DNA of 64,000 nt, from NCBI GenBank assembly GCA_002706265.1, contig PAKU01000013.1, positions 1 to 64,000 of the forward strand, given 5' to 3'. Numbering within the stretch: position 1 is the stretch's first letter; each line of letters begins with the position of its first letter. Below the pieces are notes generated by a model. It saw only the letters and a program-made list of their open reading frames with translations, had not been told where the DNA came from and did no database searches. Below are positions 1 through 9,385 of the stretch, one piece after another. This DNA is from Polycyclovorans sp. (lineage in GTDB: Bacteria; Pseudomonadota; Gammaproteobacteria; Nevskiales; Nevskiaceae). The position numbers and the translations under genes were made by a program.

Positions 1-243
1 TCAATTTTTCTTGAAGTGCTCGATGCCCGCCGCGCGCTGCTCGACGCCGAGCTGGCCCTCGGCACGGCCGAGCAGCGGCGGCTGACGGCGGCGGCGACCT
101 TGTTCAAGGTGCTGGGCGGCGGCTGGGATCCAGAAGCGGTAGATCTGGAAGGCGGCGATGTCCTGCCCGGTGCCGCGCCGACCGCCCCGGCTGCGCCGAC
201 CCCGGTCCCGGCGGTGCCGACGGTTCGCGCCTCGGCGCAATAG
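1..243 (+). CDS. C-terminal end of a TolC/NodT-type outer membrane efflux protein (partial)
   Basis: The reading frame is open to the left edge, so only the last 80 codons are present. The motif FLEVLDARRALLDAEL followed by a short stretch and FKVLGGGW is the usual end of the last periplasmic helix of NodT-family outer membrane factors, which act with RND or ABC pumps in tripartite efflux. After it comes a low-complexity tail rich in Ala, Pro and Thr, which is common at the C-terminus of these lipoprotein channels. The partner pump is not in the window. The family call rests on this short segment only. Confidence 0.75.
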   Translation, partial: SIFLEVLDARRALLDAELALGTAEQRRLTAAATLFKVLGGGWDPEAVDLEGGDVLPGAAPTAPAAPTPVPAVPTVRASAQ

Positions 244-328
244 CCGGTTGCACGCGGCGCCGGGGTGCGCCGCCCGGGCCCCGGGCCACGGTACTGTAGG
301 CGCCGCTGATCCCCCCGCCTGCCTTCGG

Positions 329-1219
329 ATGTTTGCCGTGACCGCACCGACCAACGCGCCCAGCCTCCGTGACTGGGTGGCCCTGATTCGACTCGACCGC
401 CCGGTGGGCATCTGGCTGCTGCTGTGGCCCACGTTGTGGGGCGTGTGGGCGGCGGCAGAAGGGCTGCCCTCGTGGCCGATTCTGAGCGTGTTCGTGCTGG
501 GCACGGTGCTGATGCGCTCGGCGGGCTGTGCGATCAACGACGCGGCAGATCGGGACTTTGATGTGCATGTCCGCCGGACCCGTGACCGGCCGGTGGCGGC
601 GGGTCGCATCACCCGGCGCCAGGCCATCGTCGTCGCGGCCCTGCTGGCGCTGGTGTCGTTGGCGCTGTTGCTGAGCCTGCGCAGCCTGCCGGCGGTGTTG
701 TGGTCCATCCCCGCCGTGGTGCTGGCGGGGGTGTATCCGCTGATGAAGCGGGTCATTGCGGTGCCGCAGGCGGTGCTTGGGCTGGCGTTTTCGTGGGGCA
801 TTCCCATGGCGTATGCGGCCACCCGGGGGGCCGTGCCGTGGCAGGAGGCGGGTTGGCTGATGGCCGCCAACTTCTGCGCCGTCATGGCCTATGACACGGC
901 CTATGCGATGTCGGACAAGCCGGATGATCTGAAAATCGGGGTGAAATCGTCCGCCATCTATTTCGGCCGTTGGGACGTACTGGCAGTGCTGGGCTTCAAC
1001 GTGCTCATGGTGGCCTGCCTGCTGGGGTTCGCCCGCCAGGCCGGTCTGGCCCCTGCGTTCTATCTGGCGCTGGTGGCCGTGCTGGGGGGCGTTCTGGCCT
1101 TGCAGCAGCGGTTGATGCGGCAGGGCGTCGCTGACGCCCTTGCCGTGTTCAAGGCCAGTCACTGGCTGGGCGCGGGGGTCTGGATGGGTTTGGTCATCGC
1201 TTACGGAGTGACAGGATGA
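329..1219 (+). CDS. ubiA: 4-hydroxybenzoate polyprenyltransferase UbiA
   Basis: This 296-residue integral membrane prenyltransferase would join a polyprenyl chain to 4-hydroxybenzoate in ubiquinone synthesis. Both Asp-rich motifs of the family are visible: NDAADRDFD near residue 68, and AYAMSDKPDDLKIGVKS about 110 residues later. They bind Mg-diphosphate. The open frame extends further upstream, but the ATG at 329 gives the normal family length and an N-terminus (LRDWVALIRLDRPVGIWLLLWPTLW) that aligns with UbiA proteins. The stop overlaps the start of the next gene. No chorismate lyase gene (ubiC) is visible next to it. Confidence 0.95.
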   Translation: MFAVTAPTNAPSLRDWVALIRLDRPVGIWLLLWPTLWGVWAAAEGLPSWPILSVFVLGTVLMRSAGCAINDAADRDFDVHVRRTRDRPVAAGRITRRQAIVVAALLALVSLALLLSLRSLPAVLWSIPAVVLAGVYPLMKRVIAVPQAVLGLAFSWGIPMAYAATRGAVPWQEAGWLMAANFCAVMAYDTAYAMSDKPDDLKIGVKSSAIYFGRWDVLAVLGFNVLMVACLLGFARQAGLAPAFYLALVAVLGGVLALQQRLMRQGVADALAVFKASHWLGAGVWMGLVIAYGVTG

Positions 1220-2058
1220 AAGTGGGATTGCTGGGGTGCATCATCGTGTTGCTGTCGGCCTGCGTGTCGGTCAGCGGGCCTGTGGACAAGGCGCCGGATT
1301 TGCCGGCGCCGCAGAAGGCGCTGGCGCCCCAGCGTCTGACCTACACCCCCGATGACGCGCCGACGCCATTGCAGGCGATCGTGACCCGGCCGGCGGGCGC
1401 CGGGCCGTTTCCGGCCGTGGTGCTGATTCACGGTGGCGGCTGGACCGGTGGCGCGCCTGACGACATGGCGCCGCTCGCGGAACGTCTGGCCCAGCAGGGC
1501 TTCGTCGCCTTCAACATGGCCTATCGTCTGGCGCCGGGCGCCCGACACCCCGCCCAGATCAATGACGTGGCCACGGCGCTTGACTACCTGCGCGCCCACG
1601 CCGCCGCGCTGCACATCGACCCGACGCGCATCGGCGTCTGGGGCTACTCGGCCGGCGCGCATCTGGCGGCGCTGGCGGGCACGCGCCTGCCCGAAGCCCA
1701 GCGGCCCCAAGCGGTCGTCGCCGGTGGATTGCCGGCCGATCTGCGCAAATATCCGAAGAGTCCGCTGATCGCCAAGCTGATGGGCACCTCGCTGGCCGAC
1801 GATCCGGCCGGTTGGGCCGACGCCTCGCCGGTGACGCATGTCGATGCCGGCAGCGCGCCCATGTGGCTCTACCACGGCACCTGGGACTGGATTGTGGGGG
1901 TCAACAACGCGCAGCTGATGCACACCACGCTGAGCCAGGCGGGGGTCGAAAGCACGCTGTACCTGATCAGCGGTTACGGCCATTTCGCGACCTTTCTGTG
2001 GAGTCGCGGCGCCGAAGACGGCGCCTTGCAGTTTCTGCGCCGCCACCTGATGCCGTAG
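1216..2058 (+). CDS. alpha/beta hydrolase, probable lipoprotein esterase (BD-FAE/HSL-like)
   Basis: The protein has 280 residues. The N-terminus carries a hydrophobic signal ending in a lipobox-like LLSAC, so it is probably lipid-anchored with the cysteine near residue 16. The mature part is an alpha/beta hydrolase: HGGGW forms the oxyanion hole, GYSAG holds the nucleophilic serine, and GYGHF holds the likely catalytic histidine, with WDW or a nearby Asp completing the triad. This arrangement matches carboxylesterases of the hormone-sensitive-lipase/BD-FAE group. ATGA overlap with ubiA suggests translational coupling, although a functional link with ubiquinone synthesis is not evident. The substrate is unknown. 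Confidence 0.85.
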   Translation: MKVGLLGCIIVLLSACVSVSGPVDKAPDLPAPQKALAPQRLTYTPDDAPTPLQAIVTRPAGAGPFPAVVLIHGGGWTGGAPDDMAPLAERLAQQGFVAFNMAYRLAPGARHPAQINDVATALDYLRAHAAALHIDPTRIGVWGYSAGAHLAALAGTRLPEAQRPQAVVAGGLPADLRKYPKSPLIAKLMGTSLADDPAGWADASPVTHVDAGSAPMWLYHGTWDWIVGVNNAQLMHTTLSQAGVESTLYLISGYGHFATFLWSRGAEDGALQFLRRHLMP

Positions 2059-2069
2059 GCGGCCGGCGC

Positions 2070-2750
2070 TCAGCCGCGGCCCGATTTGGGCGTGCGCGCC
2101 AGTACCCAAGCCTCGACCCGGCTGGCCCCGGCCGCGCGGACGGCCTGTGCCAGTTCGTGCAGCGTTGCGCCAGTGGTCATCACGTCGTCGACCAGCGCCA
2201 CGTGCCGGTCACGCAAGTCCAGCCGCACGTCGAAGGCACCGCGCACGGCCCGGCGTCGCGCACGGGCGTCGAGGCCCACCTGGTGCACGCGTGCGCCGCT
2301 GTGCCCAATGCCGCGGGTGTGCACCGGCACCCTGAGCCTTTGCCCCACATGGCGCGCGATCACCGCCGCCTGATTGAAGCCCCGCCACCACAGCCGCCAG
2401 CGATACAGCGGCACCGGCAGGATCAGGTCGGGCAGCGGCGCCGGCAGATCGCGGCGACACTCCGCCAGCGCGTCGCTGAGCCAACGCGCATCGCCCAGCA
2501 CGCGCTGAAACTTGAATCGCTGGATCAGCTGATCGATGGGTGGGGCATAGACGAACGGCGCCACGCTCAGGTCCATGGGCGGCGGTTTGCTCAGGCACTC
2601 GGCGCAGGGTGAGTGGCTTGCGCCGGGCAGTGCGCAGCGCGGGCAGGCGGTGTCGTTCCAGGGCAGATCGTCGCGGCAGCCGGCGCACACCGGCAGGCCC
2701 CGGGCCGGGTCGCCGCAGAATCGGCAGTGCCAGTTGTCAACCAGACGCAT
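2070..2750 (-). CDS. comF: ComF family phosphoribosyltransferase-like protein
   Basis: The 226-residue protein begins with paired CxxC zinc-finger elements (CRFCGDPA, CAGC, CPRCALPG, CAEC) and ends with a type I phosphoribosyltransferase fold whose PRPP loop reads VALVDDVMTTGATL. This is the ComF/GntX architecture linked to DNA uptake and use of DNA as a nutrient. It is transcribed away from bioB. That divergent comF/bioB pairing is common in gammaproteobacteria. Its start codon lies inside the palindrome proposed as a BirA operator, so comF transcription or translation may be affected by the same site. Confidence 0.93.
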   Translation of the reverse strand: MRLVDNWHCRFCGDPARGLPVCAGCRDDLPWNDTACPRCALPGASHSPCAECLSKPPPMDLSVAPFVYAPPIDQLIQRFKFQRVLGDARWLSDALAECRRDLPAPLPDLILPVPLYRWRLWWRGFNQAAVIARHVGQRLRVPVHTRGIGHSGARVHQVGLDARARRRAVRGAFDVRLDLRDRHVALVDDVMTTGATLHELAQAVRAAGASRVEAWVLARTPKSGRG

Positions 2751-2766
2751 GCGTTCTAGTTGACAA
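2734..2766. promoter_or_regulatory. BirA (biotin repressor) operator between comF and bioB
   Basis: The sequence TTGTCAACC, then 15 bases, then AGTTGACAA forms an inverted repeat with eight of nine positions matching. Spacing and half-sites fit the known BirA box of proteobacteria (TTGTnAACC-N15-GGTTnACAA). It sits directly upstream of bioBFD and contains a consensus -35 hexamer, TTGACA at 2760-2765, pointing toward bioB, so a bound repressor would block the promoter. It also covers the comF start codon. BirA itself is not in the window; that it is a DNA-binding version is inferred. Confidence 0.8.
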
Positions 2767-2819
2767 GTTCAGTTGATTGGGTAGCGTATGCGTTCAATTT
2801 CCTGATCTCCGGTACTGAC

Positions 2820-3851
2820 ATGAGCCTGCGTCACGATTGGACCCGCGAACAAGTGCGCGCCCTGTTTGCGTTGCCCTTCAACGACTTGCTGTTCCAAGCC
2901 CACACCGTACATCGCGCCAACTTCGACGCCAATGCGGTGCAGCGTTCACAGCTGCTGTCGATCAAGACCGGCGCATGCCCCGAAGATTGTGCCTACTGTC
3001 CGCAGTCGATCCGCTATGAGACCGGCCTGAAAAAAGACCCCTTGATGGAAGTGCAGGCCGTGGTCGAGGCCGCGCGCGAGGCCAAGGCCGAAGGGGCCAC
3101 GCGCTTCTGCATGGGCGCCGCCTGGCGCTCGCCGAAAGACCGTGATCTGGACAAGGTTGAAGCCATGGTGCGTGAGGTCAAGGCACTGGGCATGGAAACC
3201 TGCATGACCCTGGGCATGCTCAAGGCGCATCAGGCGCAGCGCCTGGCCGACGCGGGGCTGGACTACTACAACCACAACCTCGACACCTCGCCCGAGTTCT
3301 ACGGCGAAATCATCACCACCCGCACCTACGAGGATCGGCTGGAAACCCTGGGCCATGTGCGCGAGGCCGGGGTGAAGGTCTGCTGCGGCGGTATCGTCGG
3401 CATGGGCGAGGGCGAGACCGATCGCGCCGAGTTGCTGCGCCAGTTGGCGATCATGACCCCGCATCCGGAAAGCGTGCCCATCAACAATCTGGTCCAGGTG
3501 GCCGGCACGCCGCTGGCCGGCGGTGAGGCGCTGCACCCCATCGAGTTCGTCCGCACCATTGCCGTGGCGCGCATCCTCATGCCCACCTCGTACGTGCGGC
3601 TGTCGGCCGGCCGCACCGACATGACCGACGAGCTTCAGGCCTTGTGCTTCTTTGCCGGGGCCAACTCCATGTTCTACGGCGAAAAGCTGCTGACCACCGG
3701 CAACCCGCAGAATGCGCGCGACGAGGCGCTGATGGCGCGTCTGGGAATTCGCCCCGAAGGCGGCGCTCCGGGCCAGGTGCACAACCCGTCACCGGCGTGC
3801 GCCAAGGCCGCTGCGGCAACGGCGGCAGACGCCCCGGCCTGTGCCGCCTGA
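2820..3851 (+). CDS. bioB: biotin synthase BioB
   Basis: The gene encodes the radical SAM enzyme that inserts sulfur into dethiobiotin. Cys53, Cys57 and Cys60 in [13 protein letters not shown] bind the 4Fe-4S cluster, and the [12 protein letters not shown] and RLSAGRTDM segments are typical of BioB. The ATG at 2820 gives 343 residues, the usual length; an in-frame upstream extension to 2760 would add 20 residues that run through the promoter region. A short Ala-rich tail ends the protein. It is first in bioB-bioF-bioD, and its end overlaps the bioF start by 11 bases. Confidence 0.97.
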   Translation: MSLRHDWTREQVRALFALPFNDLLFQAHTVHRANFDANAVQRSQLLSIKTGACPEDCAYCPQSIRYETGLKKDPLMEVQAVVEAAREAKAEGATRFCMGAAWRSPKDRDLDKVEAMVREVKALGMETCMTLGMLKAHQAQRLADAGLDYYNHNLDTSPEFYGEIITTRTYEDRLETLGHVREAGVKVCCGGIVGMGEGETDRAELLRQLAIMTPHPESVPINNLVQVAGTPLAGGEALHPIEFVRTIAVARILMPTSYVRLSAGRTDMTDELQALCFFAGANSMFYGEKLLTTGNPQNARDEALMARLGIRPEGGAPGQVHNPSPACAKAAAATAADAPACAA

Positions 3852-5034
3852 CCGCAGTCTTGATGCGCGTCTCGCGCCCAGGCTGGCACAGCTCAAGGCG
3901 CAGGATCGCTATCGCACGCGGCGGGTGATCAGCGGCGGCCACGGCGTCCATGCCGTGGTCGACGGCCGCAAGCTGCTCAATTTCTGCAGTAACGATTACC
4001 TGGGTCTGGCCACCCATCCCAAGGTGCTCGCGGCAGCCCAGGCGGCGCTGGGCGAGGGCTGCGGCAGTACCGCGTCGCCGTTGCTCGGGGGGCACAACCG
4101 CCATCATCGCGCGCTGGAAGATGCCCTGGCCTCGGCCACCGGCTACCCGCGTGCGCTGCTGTTCACCTCGGGCTGGGCGGCCAATCTGGGGGTGCTGCGC
4201 GCGCTGCTGGGCCGCAACGACGTGTTGATCGCCGACGAGCTGAATCATGCCTCGCTGATCGACGGGGGGCGCCTCAGCGGAGCGCATTGCCGGCGCGTGG
4301 CCCATGCTGATCTGGCGGGCTTTGCCGCCGCACTCGCGGCCGCACCGCACCCGGCGCAGCGGCTGGTCGTGACCGACAGCGTGTTCAGCATGGACGGCGA
4401 CCTGGCGCCGCTGACCGAGCTGCGGGCCTTGACGCGCCACGCCGGCGCCAGCCTGATGGTGGACGACGCCCATGGGTTCGGCGTGCTGGGCGCCCACGGC
4501 GGCGGCATCGTCGAACATCTGGACATGGGTGATCTGCGGCCCGAGATCTACGTGGCCACGCTGGGTAAATCGCTGGGCAGTGCCGGCGCATTCGTGGCGG
4601 GCAGCGAGACCTTGATCGAATATCTGGTGCAGCGGGCACGCTCTTGGGTTTTCTCGACCGCGCCGCCGCCGGCCTTGTCAGCGGCTGCATTGGTCGCGCT
4701 GCAGATCGTGCAGGGCGAGCCTGAGCATCGACGCCACCTGAATGCGCTGATCGCCCGCTTCCGCGCCCGCGCCGCGGAGGCCGGACTGCCGCTGATGCCA
4801 TCGCTGACCCCCATCCAGCCGCTGGTGATCGGCCGTGATGCCGACGCGCTGGCCGCGAGCGCGCGGCTGATGGAGGCCGGTTACTGGGTTGCGGCGATTC
4901 GTCCGCCGACGGTGCCCGAGGGCACCGCCAGGCTGCGCATCACGCTCAGCGCCGCGCACGGCACGGCCGAGGTGGACGGACTGGTGCACGCGCTGCGCGA
5001 GGCGGTGCGCGCGCCGGCCGAGGTGGCGGTGTGA
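3841..5034 (+). CDS. bioF: 8-amino-7-oxononanoate synthase BioF
   Basis: This PLP enzyme condenses pimeloyl-ACP (or CoA) with alanine in the first committed step of biotin ring assembly. The 397-residue protein shows the family landmarks [35 protein letters not shown] and [13 protein letters not shown], where Lys243 would carry PLP. Translation starts at a GTG overlapping the end of bioB, and its stop overlaps the GTG of bioD, so the three genes look translationally coupled. The pimeloyl-chain genes bioC and bioH, often in the same operon in gammaproteobacteria, are not present here. Confidence 0.96.
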   Translation: MPPDRSLDARLAPRLAQLKAQDRYRTRRVISGGHGVHAVVDGRKLLNFCSNDYLGLATHPKVLAAAQAALGEGCGSTASPLLGGHNRHHRALEDALASATGYPRALLFTSGWAANLGVLRALLGRNDVLIADELNHASLIDGGRLSGAHCRRVAHADLAGFAAALAAAPHPAQRLVVTDSVFSMDGDLAPLTELRALTRHAGASLMVDDAHGFGVLGAHGGGIVEHLDMGDLRPEIYVATLGKSLGSAGAFVAGSETLIEYLVQRARSWVFSTAPPPALSAAALVALQIVQGEPEHRRHLNALIARFRARAAEAGLPLMPSLTPIQPLVIGRDADALAASARLMEAGYWVAAIRPPTVPEGTARLRITLSAAHGTAEVDGLVHALREAVRAPAEVAV

Positions 5035-5732
5035 GCGCGCGCAGCCTGTTCGTGACCGGCACCGATACCGGCGTCGGCAAAACCGTGGTGGCCTGCACGG
5101 TGCTGCGGCAACTGGTGGCCGACGGACAGCGCGCCGTGGGCTTCAAGCCGGTGGCCAGTGGCTGCGAGACAACGCCGCACGGGCTTCGTAATGACGATGC
5201 CCTGGCGCTGCAGGCGGCCAGCGGACTGTCGGCCGCCTACGAGCAGATCAATCCCTATGCGTTCGCGCCGCCCATCGCCCCCCATCTGGCCGCGGCCTCA
5301 GTGGGCCAAACGGTGCGCATCAGTGTGCTCGACCAGGCCCACGCCGCGCTGGCGGCCTGTGCCGATTGGGTGATCGTCGAAGGCGCCGGCGGCTGGGCGG
5401 TGCCGCTCAATGACGATCTGAGCTTCGGCGGGTGGGTGGCCCAGCGCGACTGGCCGGTACTGCTGGTGGTGGGCATGCGGCTGGGCTGTATCAACCACGC
5501 CATGCTCTCGGTGGAGGCCATCAGCCGCCGCGCCCGCCTCGTCGGCTGGGTGGCCAACGGCCTGGCCGAGCGCATGGACGCCTATGACGAAACCCTGGCC
5601 TGCCTCAAGCGACAGATTGCCGTCCCGTTCTGGGGCGAGATCGCCACCGGCAGGCCACATGGGGCGCAACTGGACCTGTCGCGCCTCGCGCAACTGCGGT
5701 GCGAAACGACCGACGACGCAGGCCCGCCATGA
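5031..5732 (+). CDS. bioD: dethiobiotin synthetase BioD
   Basis: BioD closes the ureido ring of dethiobiotin using CO2 and ATP. The P-loop GTDTGVGKT lies at residues 10-18, GFKPVASGCE follows, and VEGAGGWAVPL is the second conserved ATPase motif. The protein has 233 residues, normal for the family. It starts with GTG in a four-base overlap with the bioF stop. It ends the operon; the next gene starts about 100 bases downstream. Confidence 0.95.
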   Translation: MSARSLFVTGTDTGVGKTVVACTVLRQLVADGQRAVGFKPVASGCETTPHGLRNDDALALQAASGLSAAYEQINPYAFAPPIAPHLAAASVGQTVRISVLDQAHAALAACADWVIVEGAGGWAVPLNDDLSFGGWVAQRDWPVLLVVGMRLGCINHAMLSVEAISRRARLVGWVANGLAERMDAYDETLACLKRQIAVPFWGEIATGRPHGAQLDLSRLAQLRCETTDDAGPP

Positions 5733-5836
5733 CGGCTCAAGCGCGATCAACCCGCCCGCGGCCCGGCCTCAGGTGCCGGCGGCCGGGGCGTGTTGGCTTT
5801 CCCTCCCGGCGGTGGCACCCTGATCTTTAATGGTGA

Positions 5837-6406
5837 ATGGACCCGATTCCTTTGCGTGAGGGTTTTCGCTTGCACTACAATCCGCACCCCAGCAGAAACG
5901 ACTCTCCAGCGGCCTTGCCGGCGCGGGTGGTCATCGCGCCCAACGCGTCGCTGAGCCCTGAACAGGCGGTGTGGTTCATGGCGTCGATTTCTGCAGTAGG
6001 ACTGAGTATTGCGCTGGTGTTCACGTGGATGGGTTTCTGGCCGGTGCTGCCGATTGCGGGTCTGGAATTGACTGCGCTGGGCGCTGCGCTTTGGGTCAGT
6101 CTGCGGCGCAATGCGTATCGGGAAGTGGTGGATGTCAATGACGGGCACGTCATCGTGGAAATGGGTCGGGTGGGCGAGGGTGCTGTCAGCACCATTTGCT
6201 GGCCGAGGGCCTGGACAAGGATCGATTTACGGGCGGGCGCCAACCGTTTGGCGCCCACCGAGTTATGGCTCGCTTTTGGAGCGCAGCGCCTGCGACTGGC
6301 GCGCTGCCTCACTGATGAAGAACGTGAATGTTTGGCTGACCGGCTCAAAAGCCTGATCAAGGCGCCGGCAGTGTTACCCGGGCTTACAACGGCCCGGACC
6401 GGATGA
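5837..6406 (+). CDS. DUF2244 membrane protein preceding cytochrome oxidase genes
   Basis: The 189-residue protein has two adjacent transmembrane helices (about residues 45-67 and 70-90), followed by a soluble C-terminal part containing the WPRAWTRIDL segment. This matches the DUF2244 family, whose members very often sit just upstream of ctaC in proteobacteria. Here the gap to ctaC is only 15 bases, so they are likely co-transcribed. A role in oxidase assembly or quality is inferred from this context alone; no catalytic motif is visible. The 104 bases between bioD and this gene show no clear promoter. Confidence 0.85.
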   Translation: MDPIPLREGFRLHYNPHPSRNDSPAALPARVVIAPNASLSPEQAVWFMASISAVGLSIALVFTWMGFWPVLPIAGLELTALGAALWVSLRRNAYREVVDVNDGHVIVEMGRVGEGAVSTICWPRAWTRIDLRAGANRLAPTELWLAFGAQRLRLARCLTDEERECLADRLKSLIKAPAVLPGLTTARTG

Positions 6407-6421
6407 CGATTGGAGAGTGAA

Positions 6422-7681
6422 ATGCTGAAGCGCTTGCAGGCGGCTGTCATGGGGTCGGCGGTACTGGGGCTGTTGAACACCACGGCGGCATCGGCCTATC
6501 TGGACACCAGCAATGGTTGGAACCTGCCGACCGGCGCGACCGACATCGGCGCCGAGGTCTTTTCGCTGCACATGTGGATGTTCTGGATCTGCACGGTGAT
6601 CGGCATCGGCGTGTTCGGCACGATGATGTACTCCATCATCCGTCACCGAAAATCGTTGGGCGCCAAGTCGGCGAGCTTCCACCATTCAACCGCCGTCGAG
6701 ATTGTCTGGACGGCCCTGCCGTTCGCGATCCTGATTGCCATCGCCATTCCGGCCGCCGGCACCCTGATCAAGATGGAAGATACCCGTGATGCCGACATCA
6801 CCATCAAGGTGACCGGCTACCAGTGGATGTGGGAGTACGAGTATCTGGGCGAAGACGTGCGCTTCTTCTCGCGCCTGAAGCAGGACGCCAACGAGGCCCG
6901 TCAGCTCAAGTCCGGGATCGATGTCCACCAGGTCGAAAACTATTTGGTCGATGTGGACCGCCCCCTGATGATTCCCGTGGGCAAGAAGGTGCGCTTTCTG
7001 ATCACCTCCAACGATGTCATCCACGCTTGGTGGGTGTCTGACCTGACGGTGAAAAAAGACGCCATTCCGGGTTACATCAACGAAGCGTGGACCAATGCCA
7101 AGGTGCCGGGCACCTACCGCGGCGTCTGTGCCGAACTCTGTGGCCGTGACCATGGCTTCATGCCGATCGTGGTCGAGGCGGTCCCGCAGGACGAATTCGA
7201 CGCCTGGCTTGCCGAGCAGAAAGGGTCATCCTCGGACACGGCCGATGTGGCCGGCACCCCCAAGACGGTGACGGTCGATGAGTCCGCCGCAACCGAAGTT
7301 GCAGCGGCCGGGTCCCCCGCCGTTGCTGCCGACGACGCAGCCGAGGGCGCTGAAGAAGCCGCGGATGCCGAGGCCCCGGCCGAAACGGACCTCGATGCCC
7401 TGATGGCGTCCGGTGAAACCGTCTACACCCGCAACTGCGCTGCATGCCACCAGGCTGCGGGCACCGGCCTGCCGCCCAACTTCCCCTCGCTGGTGGGCAG
7501 TGCGGTGGTCACCGGCGATGCCGATGCGCAGGTCATGCAGATTCTCAAAGGCAAGGGCATGATGCCGCCGTTCGCCAATCTGTCTGACGCCGACATTGCC
7601 GCAGTCGTCACCTACACCCGCAACAGCTGGGGCAACGACAGCGGTGTGGTTCAGCCGGCCGACGTTGCCGCGCTGCGCTAA
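6422..7681 (+). CDS. ctaC: cytochrome c oxidase subunit II with fused cytochrome c domain
   Basis: Subunit II of an aa3-type oxidase accepts electrons from cytochrome c at the CuA centre. A signal peptide and two transmembrane helices lead to a periplasmic cupredoxin domain with a CuA site in HAWW (His) and CAELCGRDHGFM (Cys, Cys, His, Met). An Ala/Glu-rich linker follows, then a class I cytochrome c domain with CAACH at residues 339-343 and a distal Met in GKGMMPPF. This caa3-like fusion gives 419 residues. The ATG at 6422 follows a TGGAGAG ribosome-binding site; a TTG four codons upstream is less likely. Confidence 0.96.
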   Translation: MLKRLQAAVMGSAVLGLLNTTAASAYLDTSNGWNLPTGATDIGAEVFSLHMWMFWICTVIGIGVFGTMMYSIIRHRKSLGAKSASFHHSTAVEIVWTALPFAILIAIAIPAAGTLIKMEDTRDADITIKVTGYQWMWEYEYLGEDVRFFSRLKQDANEARQLKSGIDVHQVENYLVDVDRPLMIPVGKKVRFLITSNDVIHAWWVSDLTVKKDAIPGYINEAWTNAKVPGTYRGVCAELCGRDHGFMPIVVEAVPQDEFDAWLAEQKGSSSDTADVAGTPKTVTVDESAATEVAAAGSPAVAADDAAEGAEEAADAEAPAETDLDALMASGETVYTRNCAACHQAAGTGLPPNFPSLVGSAVVTGDADAQVMQILKGKGMMPPFANLSDADIAAVVTYTRNSWGNDSGVVQPADVAALR

Positions 7682-7738
7682 ACCCGCACTGGTTTTACCG
7701 CCCTAATTTTCAGACGCACCCGAGTTCAGGAGCAACAG

Positions 7739-9385
7739 ATGGCCCACGCACACGCTGATCACCACGACGATCACGACCACCACGGCCCCGACAAGGGGAT
7801 CATGCGCTGGATCAAGACCACCAACCATAAAGATCTGGGAACGCTGTATCTGTTCTTCGCGTTCACCATGTTCTTCATTGGCGGAATGATGTCGCTGGTC
7901 ATCCGCGCCGAGCTGTTCCAGCCCGGTCTGCAGTTCGTGCATCCGGAATTCTTCAACCAGATGACGACGATGCACGCGCTGGTGATGATTTTCGGCGGCG
8001 TCATGCCCGGCTTCGTGGGCCTGGCCAACTGGATGGTGCCGATGCAGGTCGGCTGCTCCGATCTGGCCCTGCCGCGCATCAACAACTGGGGCTTCTGGCT
8101 GTTGCCTGCGGCGTTCACGCTGCTGCTGTCAACGCTGTTCCTGCCCGGCGGCGCGCCCGCCGGTGGCTGGACCATGTACCCGCCGCTGGTGCTGCAGACC
8201 GGTGATGCGTTTCCGTTTCTGATCTTTGCGGTCCACTTGATGGGGATCTCGTCGATCACCGGCGCCATCAACATCGTCGTGACCATTCTCAACATGCGTG
8301 CGCCCGGCATGACGCTGCTGAAAATGCCGCTGTTCGTCTGGACTTGGCTGATCACCGCCTACCTGCTGATCGCGGTCATGCCCGTGCTGGCCGGCGCGGT
8401 GACCATGCTGCTGACCGACAAGTACTTTGCCACCAGTTTCTTCACCGCCTCGGGCGGCGGTGACCCGGTGATGTTCCAGCACATTTTCTGGTTCTTCGGG
8501 CATCCCGAGGTGTACATCATGATTCTGCCGGCCTTCGGCATCGTCAGCACCATCATCCCGACGTTTGCCCGCAAGCGGCTGTTTGGCTACGACTCGATGG
8601 TGTATGCCACGGCGTCGATTGCCTTCCTCAGCTTCATCGTCTGGGCGCACCACATGTTCACCGTGGGCATGCCGCTGGCTGCCGAGCTGTTCTTCATGTT
8701 CGCGACCATGCTGATCGCCGTGCCGACCGGCGTGAAGGTGTTCAACTGGGTGGCGACGATGTGGCGAGGCTCGATGACCTTCGAGACCCCGATGCTGTTC
8801 GCCATCGCCTTCGTGTTTCTGTTCACCATCGGGGGTTTCTCGGGCCTGATGCTGGCGCTGACGCCGGTGGACTTCCTCTATCACGACACCTACTTCGTGG
8901 TGGCGCACTTCCACTACGTGCTGGTGCCGGGCGCGGTGTTCTCGATCATCGCTGCCGTGTACTACTGGATCCCGAAGTGGACCGGTCGCATGTACAACGA
9001 ATCCCTGGGCAAGCTGCATTTCTGGCTGTCGGCGATTTTCATCAACGTGACCTTCTTCCCCCAGCACTTCGCCGGTCTGGCCGGCATGCAGCGTCGCGTG
9101 CCCGACTATGCCGTGCAGTTCCTGGATTTCAACGTCTGGTCGTCGGTCGGGGCGTTCGTGTTCTTCTTCGCCCAGTTCATTTTCATCTACAACATGCTCG
9201 CCTGCTGCTACGGTTGGGGCGGGCGCAAGCGCGATCTGACCGACCGCGTGTGGGAAGGCGCGACCGGACTGGAATGGACCGTGCCGTCACCTGCGCCATA
9301 TCACACGTTCGAAGATCAGCCGCAGATCGGTGACGACGGCGAGCCGGTGAAGGTGAAAGCCACCAAGACCGCGAAGGCCCATTGA
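7739..9385 (+). CDS. ctaD: cytochrome c oxidase subunit I
   Basis: This is the 548-residue catalytic subunit with heme a and the heme a3-CuB site, which reduces O2 and pumps protons. Family landmarks include TTNHKDLGTLYL, MHALVMIFGGVMPG (heme a ligand His), the FGHPEVYIMILPAFG segment with the His-Tyr cross-link pair, WAHHMFTVGM (CuB histidines) and HDTYFVVAHFHYVL (heme ligands). A histidine-rich start (HAHADHHDDHDHH) precedes the conserved part and may bind metal, an uncommon but seen feature. The ATG follows AGGAG. The stop overlaps the TTG start of the next small gene. Confidence 0.98.
   Translation: MAHAHADHHDDHDHHGPDKGIMRWIKTTNHKDLGTLYLFFAFTMFFIGGMMSLVIRAELFQPGLQFVHPEFFNQMTTMHALVMIFGGVMPGFVGLANWMVPMQVGCSDLALPRINNWGFWLLPAAFTLLLSTLFLPGGAPAGGWTMYPPLVLQTGDAFPFLIFAVHLMGISSITGAINIVVTILNMRAPGMTLLKMPLFVWTWLITAYLLIAVMPVLAGAVTMLLTDKYFATSFFTASGGGDPVMFQHIFWFFGHPEVYIMILPAFGIVSTIIPTFARKRLFGYDSMVYATASIAFLSFIVWAHHMFTVGMPLAAELFFMFATMLIAVPTGVKVFNWVATMWRGSMTFETPMLFAIAFVFLFTIGGFSGLMLALTPVDFLYHDTYFVVAHFHYVLVPGAVFSIIAAVYYWIPKWTGRMYNESLGKLHFWLSAIFINVTFFPQHFAGLAGMQRRVPDYAVQFLDFNVWSSVGAFVFFFAQFIFIYNMLACCYGWGGRKRDLTDRVWEGATGLEWTVPSPAPYHTFEDQPQIGDDGEPVKVKATKTAKAH

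Noticed and set aside
1..1162. Long minus-strand open frames opposite the efflux tail and ubiA
   Set aside because: Low-complexity Arg/His/Gln-rich translations with no family motif; they mirror the strongly supported plus-strand ubiA in high-GC sequence.
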